Shown piece by piece: positions 1-5,486 of a DNA stretch of 6,343 nt. The notes beneath the pieces are model-generated. The model made no database searches, was not told where the DNA came from, and saw only the letters and a program-made list of their open reading frames with translations. The DNA comes from Pseudomonadales bacterium (GTDB taxonomy: Bacteria > Pseudomonadota > Gammaproteobacteria > Pseudomonadales > Azotimanducaceae). The stretch lies in assembly GCA_021295935.1 (NCBI GenBank), contig JAGWBL010000065.1, positions 1-6,343 on the forward strand, in the 5' to 3' direction. Both the position numbers and the translations under genes were made by a program. Position 1 is the first letter of the stretch; each line of letters begins with the position of its first letter.

Positions 1-18
1 AGTGAGAGGAGGGACCAT
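1..18 (-). CDS. Possible start of a leftward gene, cut by the window edge
   Basis: On the minus strand an ATG at 18-16 is preceded by GAGGGG (24-29) with a 5-base spacer, which is a good Shine-Dalgarno arrangement, 92 bases beyond the hpd stop. Only six codons (M-V-P-P-L-T) lie in the window, so no function can be read. A second in-cluster gene of tyrosine/homogentisate catabolism would be a natural neighbour of hpd, but that is a guess from context and nothing in these six codons supports it. The signal may also be chance. Confidence 0.22.
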
Positions 19-82
19 CGAAACCCCTCGAGCCCATTTCGCGCTCGTAAGAGGAATCCGGCAATTGTGTGTGCGCTTGGCG

Positions 83-102
83 GGAAGCGATGCCCTGCTT
101 CC
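83..102 (-). terminator. Weak hairpin just after hpd, no U-tract
   Basis: GGAAGC (83-88) and GCTTCC (97-102) form a perfect 6-bp inverted repeat around an 8-base loop. It starts 8 bases past the hpd stop codon in the direction of transcription. The bases that follow on the minus strand are not T-rich, so this is not a canonical intrinsic terminator. It could slow 3' exonucleases or be chance. Confidence 0.25.
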
Positions 103-110
103 AGACCGGC

Positions 111-1172
111 TTAGTGTTCAACATTCAGCACACCCCGTTCCATCTGGTCCTTCTCGATGCTCTCGAACAGAGCGGTGAAGTTGCCCTCACCAAACCCCTT
201 GTTGCCCTTCCTTTCGATCAACTCGAAGAAGATCGGGCCGATCAAGTCACGCGTGAATATCTGCAACAGGAACCCGGCCTGCAGGCTCCCGTCCAGTAGC
301 ACGCGATGGTCTCGGAGGCGCCCGACATCCTCGTTGTGATCTTGGACCCGATTCGGCAGATCGCGGTAGTCCGTGTCTGGCGTGTCCATGAAGACAACCC
401 CGTTCGAGGAAAACTGCCGCACCGCGCCGCAAATACCTTCCGTGGCGAACGCGATGTGCTGAATCCCCTCGCCCTGGTAGCGATCCAGATACTCATTGAT
501 TTGCGACGCTGGGTCGTCCGACTCGTTGAGCGGGATCTGGATTCGATCGCAAGGGCTGATCATGACCTTGCTCACCAGCCCGGTGTGTTCGCCTCGGATG
601 TCGAAGTACTGCAACTCCCTGAAGTTGAACACATCCTCGTAGAACTGGACAAACTTCTTCATGTTGCCGAAATAGAGGTTGTGCGTCAGGTGGTCGATGC
701 GCTTGAGCGGACCCCCGCAGTTGCGCATCGCATCTTCGTCCAGGTCGAAATCGACATCGTAGATCGAGGAGCTGCCGTACCTGTCCACCAGGTAGACCAG
801 GGCTCCGCCCACTCCACGTATGCACGGAATGTTGAGTTCCATGGGGCCGACGTGGTTTTCGACCACCTCCGCTCCACGACGTTCGACTTCCTTGATGGCG
901 GCCGCGGCGTCGCGGACCCGAAACGCCAAGGCGTTGGTGGACTGACCACGCTTGGCGGCGAATTCGCCAGCGTTTGCCGTCCCAGCCGCGTTCACGATCA
1001 AGTTGATGTCGTTCTGCCGGAGCAGCCTGACGTCCTTGTGGCGATGCGTGCCAATCTGACGAAAGCCCATCCTCTTGAAGTCTTCCACCAAGACTTCGGG
1101 TTTGGGTCCCGTGAACTCGATGAACTCGAAGCCGTCCGTGCCGATGGGGTTGTGATGTTGCTGAGTCATCAT
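111..1172 (-). CDS. hpd: 4-hydroxyphenylpyruvate dioxygenase (HPPD)
   Basis: This cytosolic non-haem Fe(II) oxygenase converts 4-hydroxyphenylpyruvate and O2 to homogentisate and CO2, the second step of tyrosine breakdown. The protein has 353 residues, typical of bacterial HPPDs, with two vicinal-oxygen-chelate halves (about 14-135 and 157-330). The expected iron ligands are visible: His161 in RIDHLTHN, His239 in GEGIQHIAF and Glu317 in IFFELIERKG. The family's C-terminal signature GFGEGNFTALFESIE follows at 326-340. The frame stays open 18 codons further upstream, but that stretch holds the promoter, and a Shine-Dalgarno sequence (GAGAGGAGG, 1173-1181) directly precedes tandem ATG codons at 1172 and 1169, so I place the start there; the second ATG has slightly better spacing. 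It is divergent from a MarR regulator 38 bp away, which is probably its repressor. Identity is secure; the choice between the two ATGs is not. Confidence 0.97.
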   Translation of the reverse strand: MMTQQHHNPIGTDGFEFIEFTGPKPEVLVEDFKRMGFRQIGTHRHKDVRLLRQNDINLIVNAAGTANAGEFAAKRGQSTNALAFRVRDAAAAIKEVERRGAEVVENHVGPMELNIPCIRGVGGALVYLVDRYGSSSIYDVDFDLDEDAMRNCGGPLKRIDHLTHNLYFGNMKKFVQFYEDVFNFRELQYFDIRGEHTGLVSKVMISPCDRIQIPLNESDDPASQINEYLDRYQGEGIQHIAFATEGICGAVRQFSSNGVVFMDTPDTDYRDLPNRVQDHNEDVGRLRDHRVLLDGSLQAGFLLQIFTRDLIGPIFFELIERKGNKGFGEGNFTALFESIEKDQMERGVLNVEH

Positions 1173-1181
1173 CCTCCTCTC
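1173..1181 (-). promoter_or_regulatory. Shine-Dalgarno sequence of hpd
   Basis: On the minus strand GAGAGGAGG runs straight into ATGATG. Measured from GGAGG the first ATG has no spacer and the second has 3 bases; measured from GAGAG the distances are 4 and 7. This site rejects the longer upstream start and suggests that the second ATG (1169) may be used at least in part. Confidence 0.7.
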
Positions 1182-1183
1182 GC

Positions 1184-1195
1184 TCGAAAGTTCGA
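1184..1195. promoter_or_regulatory. Candidate operator palindrome 1 (hpd start-site region)
   Basis: TCGAA-AG-TTCGA is a perfect 5-bp inverted repeat with a 2-base centre. It covers the predicted hpd transcription start (about 1190-1192), and its last base is the first base of the neighbouring palindrome. A dimeric winged-helix protein bound here would block hpd initiation. That the adjacent MarR protein binds it is an inference from position and symmetry. Confidence 0.45.
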
Positions 1196-1205
1196 CTATT
1201 ATAGT
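1195..1205. promoter_or_regulatory. Candidate operator palindrome 2 over the -10 elements
   Basis: ACTAT-T-ATAGT is a perfect 5-bp inverted repeat with a 1-base centre, and C1193/G1207 add a further matching pair. It contains the hpd -10 box (TATAAT, minus strand, 1203-1198) and a plausible marR -10 box (TATAGT, plus strand, 1200-1205). One bound dimer could therefore repress both genes, the usual autoregulatory layout of MarR repressors. Some of the symmetry may simply reflect two back-to-back -10 boxes, so the operator call is moderate. Confidence 0.45.
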
Positions 1206-1226
1206 TGCAGATGAAACCACTTTCAA
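1198..1226 (-). promoter_or_regulatory. Sigma-70-type promoter of hpd
   Basis: On the minus strand TTGAAA (1226-1221, five of six consensus bases) is followed after exactly 17 bases by a perfect TATAAT (1203-1198). Transcription should begin near 1190-1192, leaving a 5' leader of about 18-20 bases with the Shine-Dalgarno sequence. This is the best promoter in the window. The -35 box lies inside codons 4-6 of the divergent marR gene. Such a strong core promoter for a catabolic gene fits control by a repressor rather than an activator. Confidence 0.75.
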
Positions 1227-1678
1227 ATGAAATAGAACTCGACCGGTTCCTTCCGTACCGACTGTCGGTGCTGGCGAACCGCGTGAGCAGCCTGATTGCG
1301 CGTGAGTACCACGAGCGATTCGGAGTCACCATTCCGGAATGGCGCATCATCGCCATGCTGGGTGGAACACCCGAACTGACCGCGACCGAACTCGCGTCCC
1401 GAACTGCCATGGACAAGGTCACGGTCTCGCGCGCGGTGCAATCTCTTGTGGACAGAGAACACGTCACGCGCACCGCCTCCCAGTCGGATGGACGCCGTAG
1501 CCACTTGAGTCTGACGGCGTCCGGCTCCAGAATCTACCATGAGATCGCTCCGCTCGCGCTGCACTACGAGCGCGCCATCACCAGCGACTTGCCTCCCGCC
1601 GAGATTCAGAGGCTTCACGAGATGATGAACAGCTTGCTCGCCGGGGTGGAGCGCGTTGAGAGCGAAGGTCTGGACTGA
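1211..1678 (+). CDS. MarR-family transcriptional regulator, probable repressor of hpd
   Basis: The product is a 155-residue DNA-binding protein, the usual MarR size. The winged helix-turn-helix spans about residues 57-105: LTATELASRTAMDKVTVSRA includes the start of the recognition helix (about 68-82), and the wing carries the family signature SDGRRSHLSLTASG (92-105). The flanking N-terminal (12-50) and C-terminal (106-150) helices would form the dimer interface and ligand pocket. MarR proteins usually release DNA on binding a small aromatic or phenolic compound, so a tyrosine-pathway intermediate is a reasonable inferred ligand, though the sequence does not show which. ATG 1211 is preferred; an in-frame TTG at 1205 would add two residues. 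Neither has a recognisable Shine-Dalgarno sequence, and a -10-like TATAGT ends 5 bases before the ATG, so the mRNA may be leaderless. The gene converges on gshA, 50 bp away. Confidence 0.92.
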   Translation: MKPLSNEIELDRFLPYRLSVLANRVSSLIAREYHERFGVTIPEWRIIAMLGGTPELTATELASRTAMDKVTVSRAVQSLVDREHVTRTASQSDGRRSHLSLTASGSRIYHEIAPLALHYERAITSDLPPAEIQRLHEMMNSLLAGVERVESEGLD

Positions 1679-1687
1679 CCAGCACCC

Positions 1688-1700
1688 GAGCGATTCGCTC
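1688..1700. terminator. Small hairpin in the marR/gshA convergent gap
   Basis: GAGCG-ATT-CGCTC (1688-1692 and 1696-1700) is a perfect short inverted repeat. It lies 9 bases after the marR stop and 28 bases beyond the gshA stop on the other strand, where a bidirectional terminator would be expected. No T-run follows on either strand, so termination here would be weak or need Rho. Confidence 0.3.
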
Positions 1701-1728
1701 CTGAAAGCTCCGGGCGCCAAGATCTCGA

Positions 1729-3288
1729 TCAGGCGACCTGACCCATGAACCGTTTGAGGTGCTCCTCGAACGCAACGCGAGGAACTGCCTCGCGGCGTTC
1801 CCACTCCGCCAGTGAGGAGGTTGCGAGGCCCTCTATCCTTCGCTGTTCCGAGAGATCCATTTCCTCGGCCAGCAACCTTTTGCGGTACCGTTCCGCAAGG
1901 TTCATCGCGAACCGGAAGAACGTGACCCTTTCGGACCTCATCTCTTCCAGAACACGCGTCGACGGCAACAGCAACGGATCCTTGACCCTGTCAAGAAACG
2001 CCTTCGCCGTTCGGTGGGTGGCGCCGCCGCAGTAGAAATCCAGTGAGGACGCAAGCTCCGCGATCTCTTCGACGATCTCGGTCGCCCAGTCCCGAAGCGC
2101 AATCTCCTGCCCGTTGCGTTCAAGCAACATTCCAGGCTCGCGTCCGCGGTGCACCGTGCGTTGCTGATTCTCGTTCGCTTCCGCGATGTCCTCCGGACTG
2201 TCCGGCGCGCTCTCCGAGACCAAGCAATGCATCGCGAACAGATCCAGGAACTCGATGGCTTCGAGCGATATACCCAACTCCTCGAACGGATCCAAGTCGA
2301 TGCACCGCATCTCGACGTACTCGATGCCTTGTTCGAGGATCGCCGCCAAAGGCCGTTCACCCGACGCCATGCTTCGCTTCGGACGCACCGTTCCGTAGTA
2401 CTCCGCCTCGAACTGCAACACGCCGGTGCTTAACTGAAGATAGTCGCCGGACTGGTCCCGCATGCCCAACGCTTCAAACTCGCCATGTGGCGTCTTCATG
2501 GCATCCAGGATCTGAGACGCGTAGCCCTCGAGGTCGTTGAACGAGAAGTAGAGTGACCGTTGTGCATCGCTTTGGTATCCGAGCGGTCCCATCCGAAGCG
2601 ACGTCGCGTGGGGGAGGTAATAGGTCCCGTAGTCCCACTTCTTCAGGTTTCCCACTCCGCCCGTCTTGATGAACGAACTGCAGAGCGAGGGTGAAGCGCC
2701 GAACAAGTAGATCAGGAGCCAACTGCGCCTGTTGAAGTTGCGGATCAGATCCAGATAGCGACGATCCCGAAACTTCCGGTCGTTGGCAGCGCCTTCCAGC
2801 TTCGCCAGTTCTTCCCACACATCGTCGGCAAGCGAAACGTTGTAGTGGATGCCGGAGATGATCTGCATCAACGGGCCGTACCGTTCCGCCAGGCCGCGGC
2901 GGTAGATCGTCTTGACGGCAGCTTCGTTGGTGGATCCGAACTTCGCGATTTCGATGTTGTCGGGATCCACAAGCATGCAAGGCAGGCTTGCCGGCCACAG
3001 CAGCTCGTCGCCGATGTTGCGGATCATGAATGCATGAATCGCTCGCAATTCGTCGAGGCAGGCCTGCGCGCTTTGGTACACACCGGTGATCATTTCGGGC
3101 TGAGCTTCCCCGAAATCGGTGGTGATGAGCGGATGGGTAAGCGGCGATCCGAGACTCCTGGGATGTGGAGTAGTCGCCAAGTGTCCGTCAGGCGTCACGC
3201 GCAGTGTTTCGCGCTCGATGCCCCGGCGGAGCCCGCCCTTGAGCCCGCGACCGCAGAAAACGGAGGCGAATCGGTTGAAGTCGGTCAC
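1729..3288 (-). CDS. gshA: Glutamate-cysteine ligase, class I (E. coli type)
   Basis: This cytosolic enzyme joins L-glutamate and L-cysteine with ATP to gamma-glutamylcysteine, the first and normally rate-limiting step of glutathione synthesis. The protein has 519 residues against 518 in E. coli and aligns by eye along most of its length: GIERETLRV (23-31), ITTDFGEAQPEMIT (55-68), YGPLMQIISGIHYN (137-150), YLFGASPSLCSSF (194-206), YYLPHATSLRM (223-233), VRPKRSMASGERP (301-313) and GIEYVEMRCIDLDPF (321-335). The positions corresponding to E. coli E27, D60, E67, H150 and E328 are conserved here as E25, D58, E65, H148 and E326. The start is GTG at 3288; no internal Met could give a complete N-terminus, and its length matches E. 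coli. No clear Shine-Dalgarno sequence precedes it. It lies 76 bp downstream of pckA on the same strand, so read-through from pckA is possible. gshB is not in the window. Confidence 0.97.
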   Translation of the reverse strand: MTDFNRFASVFCGRGLKGGLRRGIERETLRVTPDGHLATTPHPRSLGSPLTHPLITTDFGEAQPEMITGVYQSAQACLDELRAIHAFMIRNIGDELLWPASLPCMLVDPDNIEIAKFGSTNEAAVKTIYRRGLAERYGPLMQIISGIHYNVSLADDVWEELAKLEGAANDRKFRDRRYLDLIRNFNRRSWLLIYLFGASPSLCSSFIKTGGVGNLKKWDYGTYYLPHATSLRMGPLGYQSDAQRSLYFSFNDLEGYASQILDAMKTPHGEFEALGMRDQSGDYLQLSTGVLQFEAEYYGTVRPKRSMASGERPLAAILEQGIEYVEMRCIDLDPFEELGISLEAIEFLDLFAMHCLVSESAPDSPEDIAEANENQQRTVHRGREPGMLLERNGQEIALRDWATEIVEEIAELASSLDFYCGGATHRTAKAFLDRVKDPLLLPSTRVLEEMRSERVTFFRFAMNLAERYRKRLLAEEMDLSEQRRIEGLATSSLAEWERREAVPRVAFEEHLKRFMGQVA

Positions 3289-3298
3289 TTCAGTAGCG

Positions 3299-3354
3299 AG
3301 GCACGAAGCCTGGTGTCAGCAGGCCGCCTGCAAGTGGCCAAGTCCGTCGGCAGT
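3299..3354 (-). other. pckA-gshA spacer with small inverted repeats
   Basis: The 76 bases between the pckA stop and the gshA GTG (3289-3364) contain AGGC-ACGAA-GCCT (3299-3311), about 10 bases upstream of the GTG, and a short CAGG/CCTG repeat a little further upstream. A hairpin this close to a start lacking a Shine-Dalgarno sequence could affect gshA translation. I see no convincing -35/-10 pair or U-tract terminator, so the spacer does not show whether gshA has its own promoter. The repeats are short and may be chance. Confidence 0.2.
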
Positions 3355-3364
3355 GGACAACAGG

Positions 3365-4930
3365 TCAGTGCATGCCCGCGGCCGAGATTCGTTCGCCCAC
3401 GTCGAAGCTCTCAAAATTCGCCTTGAACTTCTCCACCAACGATCGCGCCGCCTGGTCGTAGGCTGCCGCATCCTCCCAGGTGTTTCTCGGATCGAGAACC
3501 GCGCTGTCCACCCCGGGAAGTTCCACAGGGATATCCAGATTCAACAATGGGAGCCTCACCGTTCCGGCTTTCTCGATGACACCCGAACGCACTGCATGCA
3601 GGATCTTGCGTGTCGTGGGTATGGCGAAGCGCGACCCCACCCCGTAGCCGCCTCCGGTCCAGCCTGTGTTGACCAGGTAGACCCGGGATCCGAAGGCGAC
3701 GACTCGTTTCATGAGCAGATCGGCGTACACCGTGGCCGGACGCGGAAAGAACGCCGCGCCGAAGCAAGCCGAGAATGTGGCCGAGTACGCTTCGGTCGAT
3801 CCGTCGACAGTAGAGCCCACCTGCGCGGTGTAGCCCGAAAGGAAGTGATAGGCGGCAGCTTCCGGATTGAGAATGGCAACCGGCGGGAGTGCACCGGAGA
3901 CATCGCACGTCAGGAAGATGATCACCGAAGGCTCGCCGGCACGATTGAGTTCGACTCTCTCATCGATGTGTTCTCGCGGATAGCAGGCGCGAGTGTTCTC
4001 CGTCAAGCTTGAATCGAAGTAGTCCGGCCTCCTGCTGACCGGATCCAGAACGACGTTCTCGACGATCGAGCCGAACCGGATCGCGTCGTGGATGACCGGT
4101 TCGTTCTTGCGCGAAAGATCAATGCACTTGGCATAGCAACCACCCTCCAGATTGAAGACGGCGCCCCCACCCCAGCCATGTTCATCGTCGCCGATCAGCA
4201 AGCAGTCTGGATCCGAAGAAAGCGTGGTCTTGCCGGTTCCCGAGAGGCCGAAGAACAAGGCGGTCGATCCGTCCGAGCCCACGTTCGCTGAGCAGTGCAT
4301 GGGCAGGACGTCATGTTCCGGCAACAGGAAGTTCTGCACCGTTAACAGCGATTTCTTCAGCTCGCCAGCGTATCTCATTCCCGCGAGCAACACCCTTTGG
4401 CCCGTGAAGTCGATCATCACGGCGCCGTCGGATCGTGTCTGGTCGCGACCAGGCTCGCATGCGAACTCCGGCGCAGAGAGCACATTCCAGACTTCCTTGC
4501 CGGATGGATTGAAGCTTGGGGGCACGATGAACAAGCACCGAGCGAACATCGCGTGCCAAGCGTATTCGGTCCGAACCCGAACCGGAAGATAGTGACTGTC
4601 GTGCGCACCGACATGGAGATCGTTCACGAACGTCTCGCGGTGATCGAGGTGAGCGGCAACCCGCTTCCACAAGGCTTCAAAGATCTCTGGGGCGACGGGT
4701 TGGTTGATGTTGCCCCAGTCCACCGTCGAGTCCGTCAGGTCATCGCGAACGATGAAACGGTCGTTAGGTGAGCGTCCAGTGCGCTTGCCGGTCCGGACTG
4801 CAAGAGACCCGTTGGAAGCCACGATGGCCTCGCCGCGCTTGATCGCCAACTCCGCCAGTGCGGCACGGCTGAGGTCGGCACGTTCGGACATGGGCAAGGC
4901 CGCGGGGAGCGGTTGGGGAGTCACGCGCAT
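3365..4930 (-). CDS. pckA: Phosphoenolpyruvate carboxykinase (ATP)
   Basis: This enzyme converts oxaloacetate and ATP to phosphoenolpyruvate, CO2 and ADP, the committing step of gluconeogenesis from TCA intermediates. The ATP-dependent type is shown by its motifs (numbering from ATG 4930, 521 residues): RTGKRTGRSP (46-55), the oxaloacetate-side region around ELKKS with Lys192/Lys193, MHCSANVG with metal-binding His212 (211-218), the P-loop GLSGTGKTTLS (228-238), the kinase-2 motif LIGDDEHGW (245-253), ENTRACYP with Arg314 (311-318) and the adenine-side region YHFLSGYTA (361-369). All expected catalytic residues are present, so it should be active. The start is uncertain: ATG 5014 would add 28 residues without family character, and ATG 4891 would give 508 residues; none has a good Shine-Dalgarno sequence. 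Tyrosine breakdown yields fumarate and acetoacetate, so hpd and pckA are metabolically compatible neighbours, but nothing here shows co-regulation. Confidence 0.97.
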   Translation of the reverse strand: MRVTPQPLPAALPMSERADLSRAALAELAIKRGEAIVASNGSLAVRTGKRTGRSPNDRFIVRDDLTDSTVDWGNINQPVAPEIFEALWKRVAAHLDHRETFVNDLHVGAHDSHYLPVRVRTEYAWHAMFARCLFIVPPSFNPSGKEVWNVLSAPEFACEPGRDQTRSDGAVMIDFTGQRVLLAGMRYAGELKKSLLTVQNFLLPEHDVLPMHCSANVGSDGSTALFFGLSGTGKTTLSSDPDCLLIGDDEHGWGGGAVFNLEGGCYAKCIDLSRKNEPVIHDAIRFGSIVENVVLDPVSRRPDYFDSSLTENTRACYPREHIDERVELNRAGEPSVIIFLTCDVSGALPPVAILNPEAAAYHFLSGYTAQVGSTVDGSTEAYSATFSACFGAAFFPRPATVYADLLMKRVVAFGSRVYLVNTGWTGGGYGVGSRFAIPTTRKILHAVRSGVIEKAGTVRLPLLNLDIPVELPGVDSAVLDPRNTWEDAAAYDQAARSLVEKFKANFESFDVGERISAAGMH

Positions 4931-5043
4931 AGACTGGCGGTGCGATCTGCGTGCAAAAGCGAAGTCTACAGGACTCGGCCTGTCGCATACACCGGCTCGC
5001 ACGGTCCCATCCACGAGCGAGTTGTCTACCTCATCGAGTCGTT

Positions 5044-5074
5044 GGTTGCCCCGCTTGAAAGTGCAGCGGGGACC
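5044..5074 (-). terminator. GC-rich hairpin after hslR, no U-tract
   Basis: CCCCGCT (5049-5055) and AGCGGGG (5065-5071) form a perfect 7-bp stem with a 9-base loop, extended by GGT/ACC (5044-5046 and 5072-5074) across a 2-base bulge. It begins 4 bases after the hslR stop in the direction of transcription. It is the strongest intergenic hairpin in the window and sits where an intrinsic terminator for yrfG-hslR would be, but the bases that follow on the minus strand (CAACGACT) are not T-rich. It may attenuate read-through into pckA or protect the upstream mRNA. Confidence 0.4.
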
Positions 5075-5078
5075 ACGG

Positions 5079-5486
5079 TCACTCCCGGCCGTTGCGTTGC
5101 CGTTCTTTCAGGCGCCGAATCGCCTTTCGATCCAGGAATCGCGAATCGACGCGCTGCACGCCGAAAAGTTCTCTTTCCGCGCGCCTTCGTCCTTTCTGCC
5201 GTTCCCGTCCCGCCACCGACTCGGCGGTTTCGGCGTAGAGACGCTGGGCCTCTGGTGCACCGCGCCGCTGCTCCGAGACGAGCTTGACGACCACGATCAT
5301 TTCTTCATCCCCGCGCCGTACACGAACATGATCACCAAGGCGAATCGTGCGTCCGGGCTTCACGCGTTCGCCGTTGCACTTGACCCTGCCGGAGGTGACC
5401 GCCTTCTGGGCCAGACTTCGGGATTTGAAGAAGCGTGCTGCCCACAACCACTTGTCGATCCTGACGCGTGACGGAGGCTCGATCAT
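5079..5486 (-). CDS. hslR: Hsp15 homologue, S4-domain RNA-binding protein
   Basis: In E. coli, Hsp15 is a heat-inducible protein that binds free 50S subunits carrying a nascent chain with tRNA and helps recycle stalled subunits. This 135-residue protein (E. coli has 133) has the S4 RNA-binding fold at about 8-66, opening with VRIDKWLWAARFFKSRSLAQ. It then has the Hsp15-specific EQRRGAPEAQRLYAETAES (72-90) and a basic tail rich in Arg and Lys (93-134). The start at ATG 5486 is fixed by the family N-terminus and by the ATGA overlap with the yrfG stop (5483-5486), which implies translational coupling; a longer open frame to 5597 lies wholly inside yrfG and is rejected. I could not make out a heat-shock promoter. 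In E. coli, hslO follows hslR; here a 148-bp spacer and then pckA follow instead. Confidence 0.93.
   Translation of the reverse strand: MIEPPSRVRIDKWLWAARFFKSRSLAQKAVTSGRVKCNGERVKPGRTIRLGDHVRVRRGDEEMIVVVKLVSEQRRGAPEAQRLYAETAESVAGRERQKGRRRAERELFGVQRVDSRFLDRKAIRRLKERQRNGRE

Noticed and set aside
306..1214. 302-codon plus-strand open frame antisense to hpd
   Set aside because: It lies entirely opposite a well-supported HPPD gene, shows no family motifs and is explained by GC-rich codon bias.
1173..1226. 18-residue N-terminal extension of HPPD (start at 1226)
   Set aside because: The extension would be encoded by the promoter and operator DNA and overlaps marR; the Shine-Dalgarno sequence at 1173-1181 and the family length support 1172.
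493..1473. 326-codon minus-strand open frame spanning hpd and part of marR
   Set aside because: It is out of frame with hpd, antisense to marR, runs through the promoter region, and its translation is low-complexity Arg/Ser-rich.
4968..4983. ACAGG/CCTGT inverted repeat upstream of pckA
   Set aside because: A 5-bp stem with a 6-base loop is expected by chance, and it is not associated with a convincing promoter.
4704..5471. 255-codon plus-strand open frame over pckA, the spacer and hslR
   Set aside because: It is antisense to two confident genes and has no recognisable domain.
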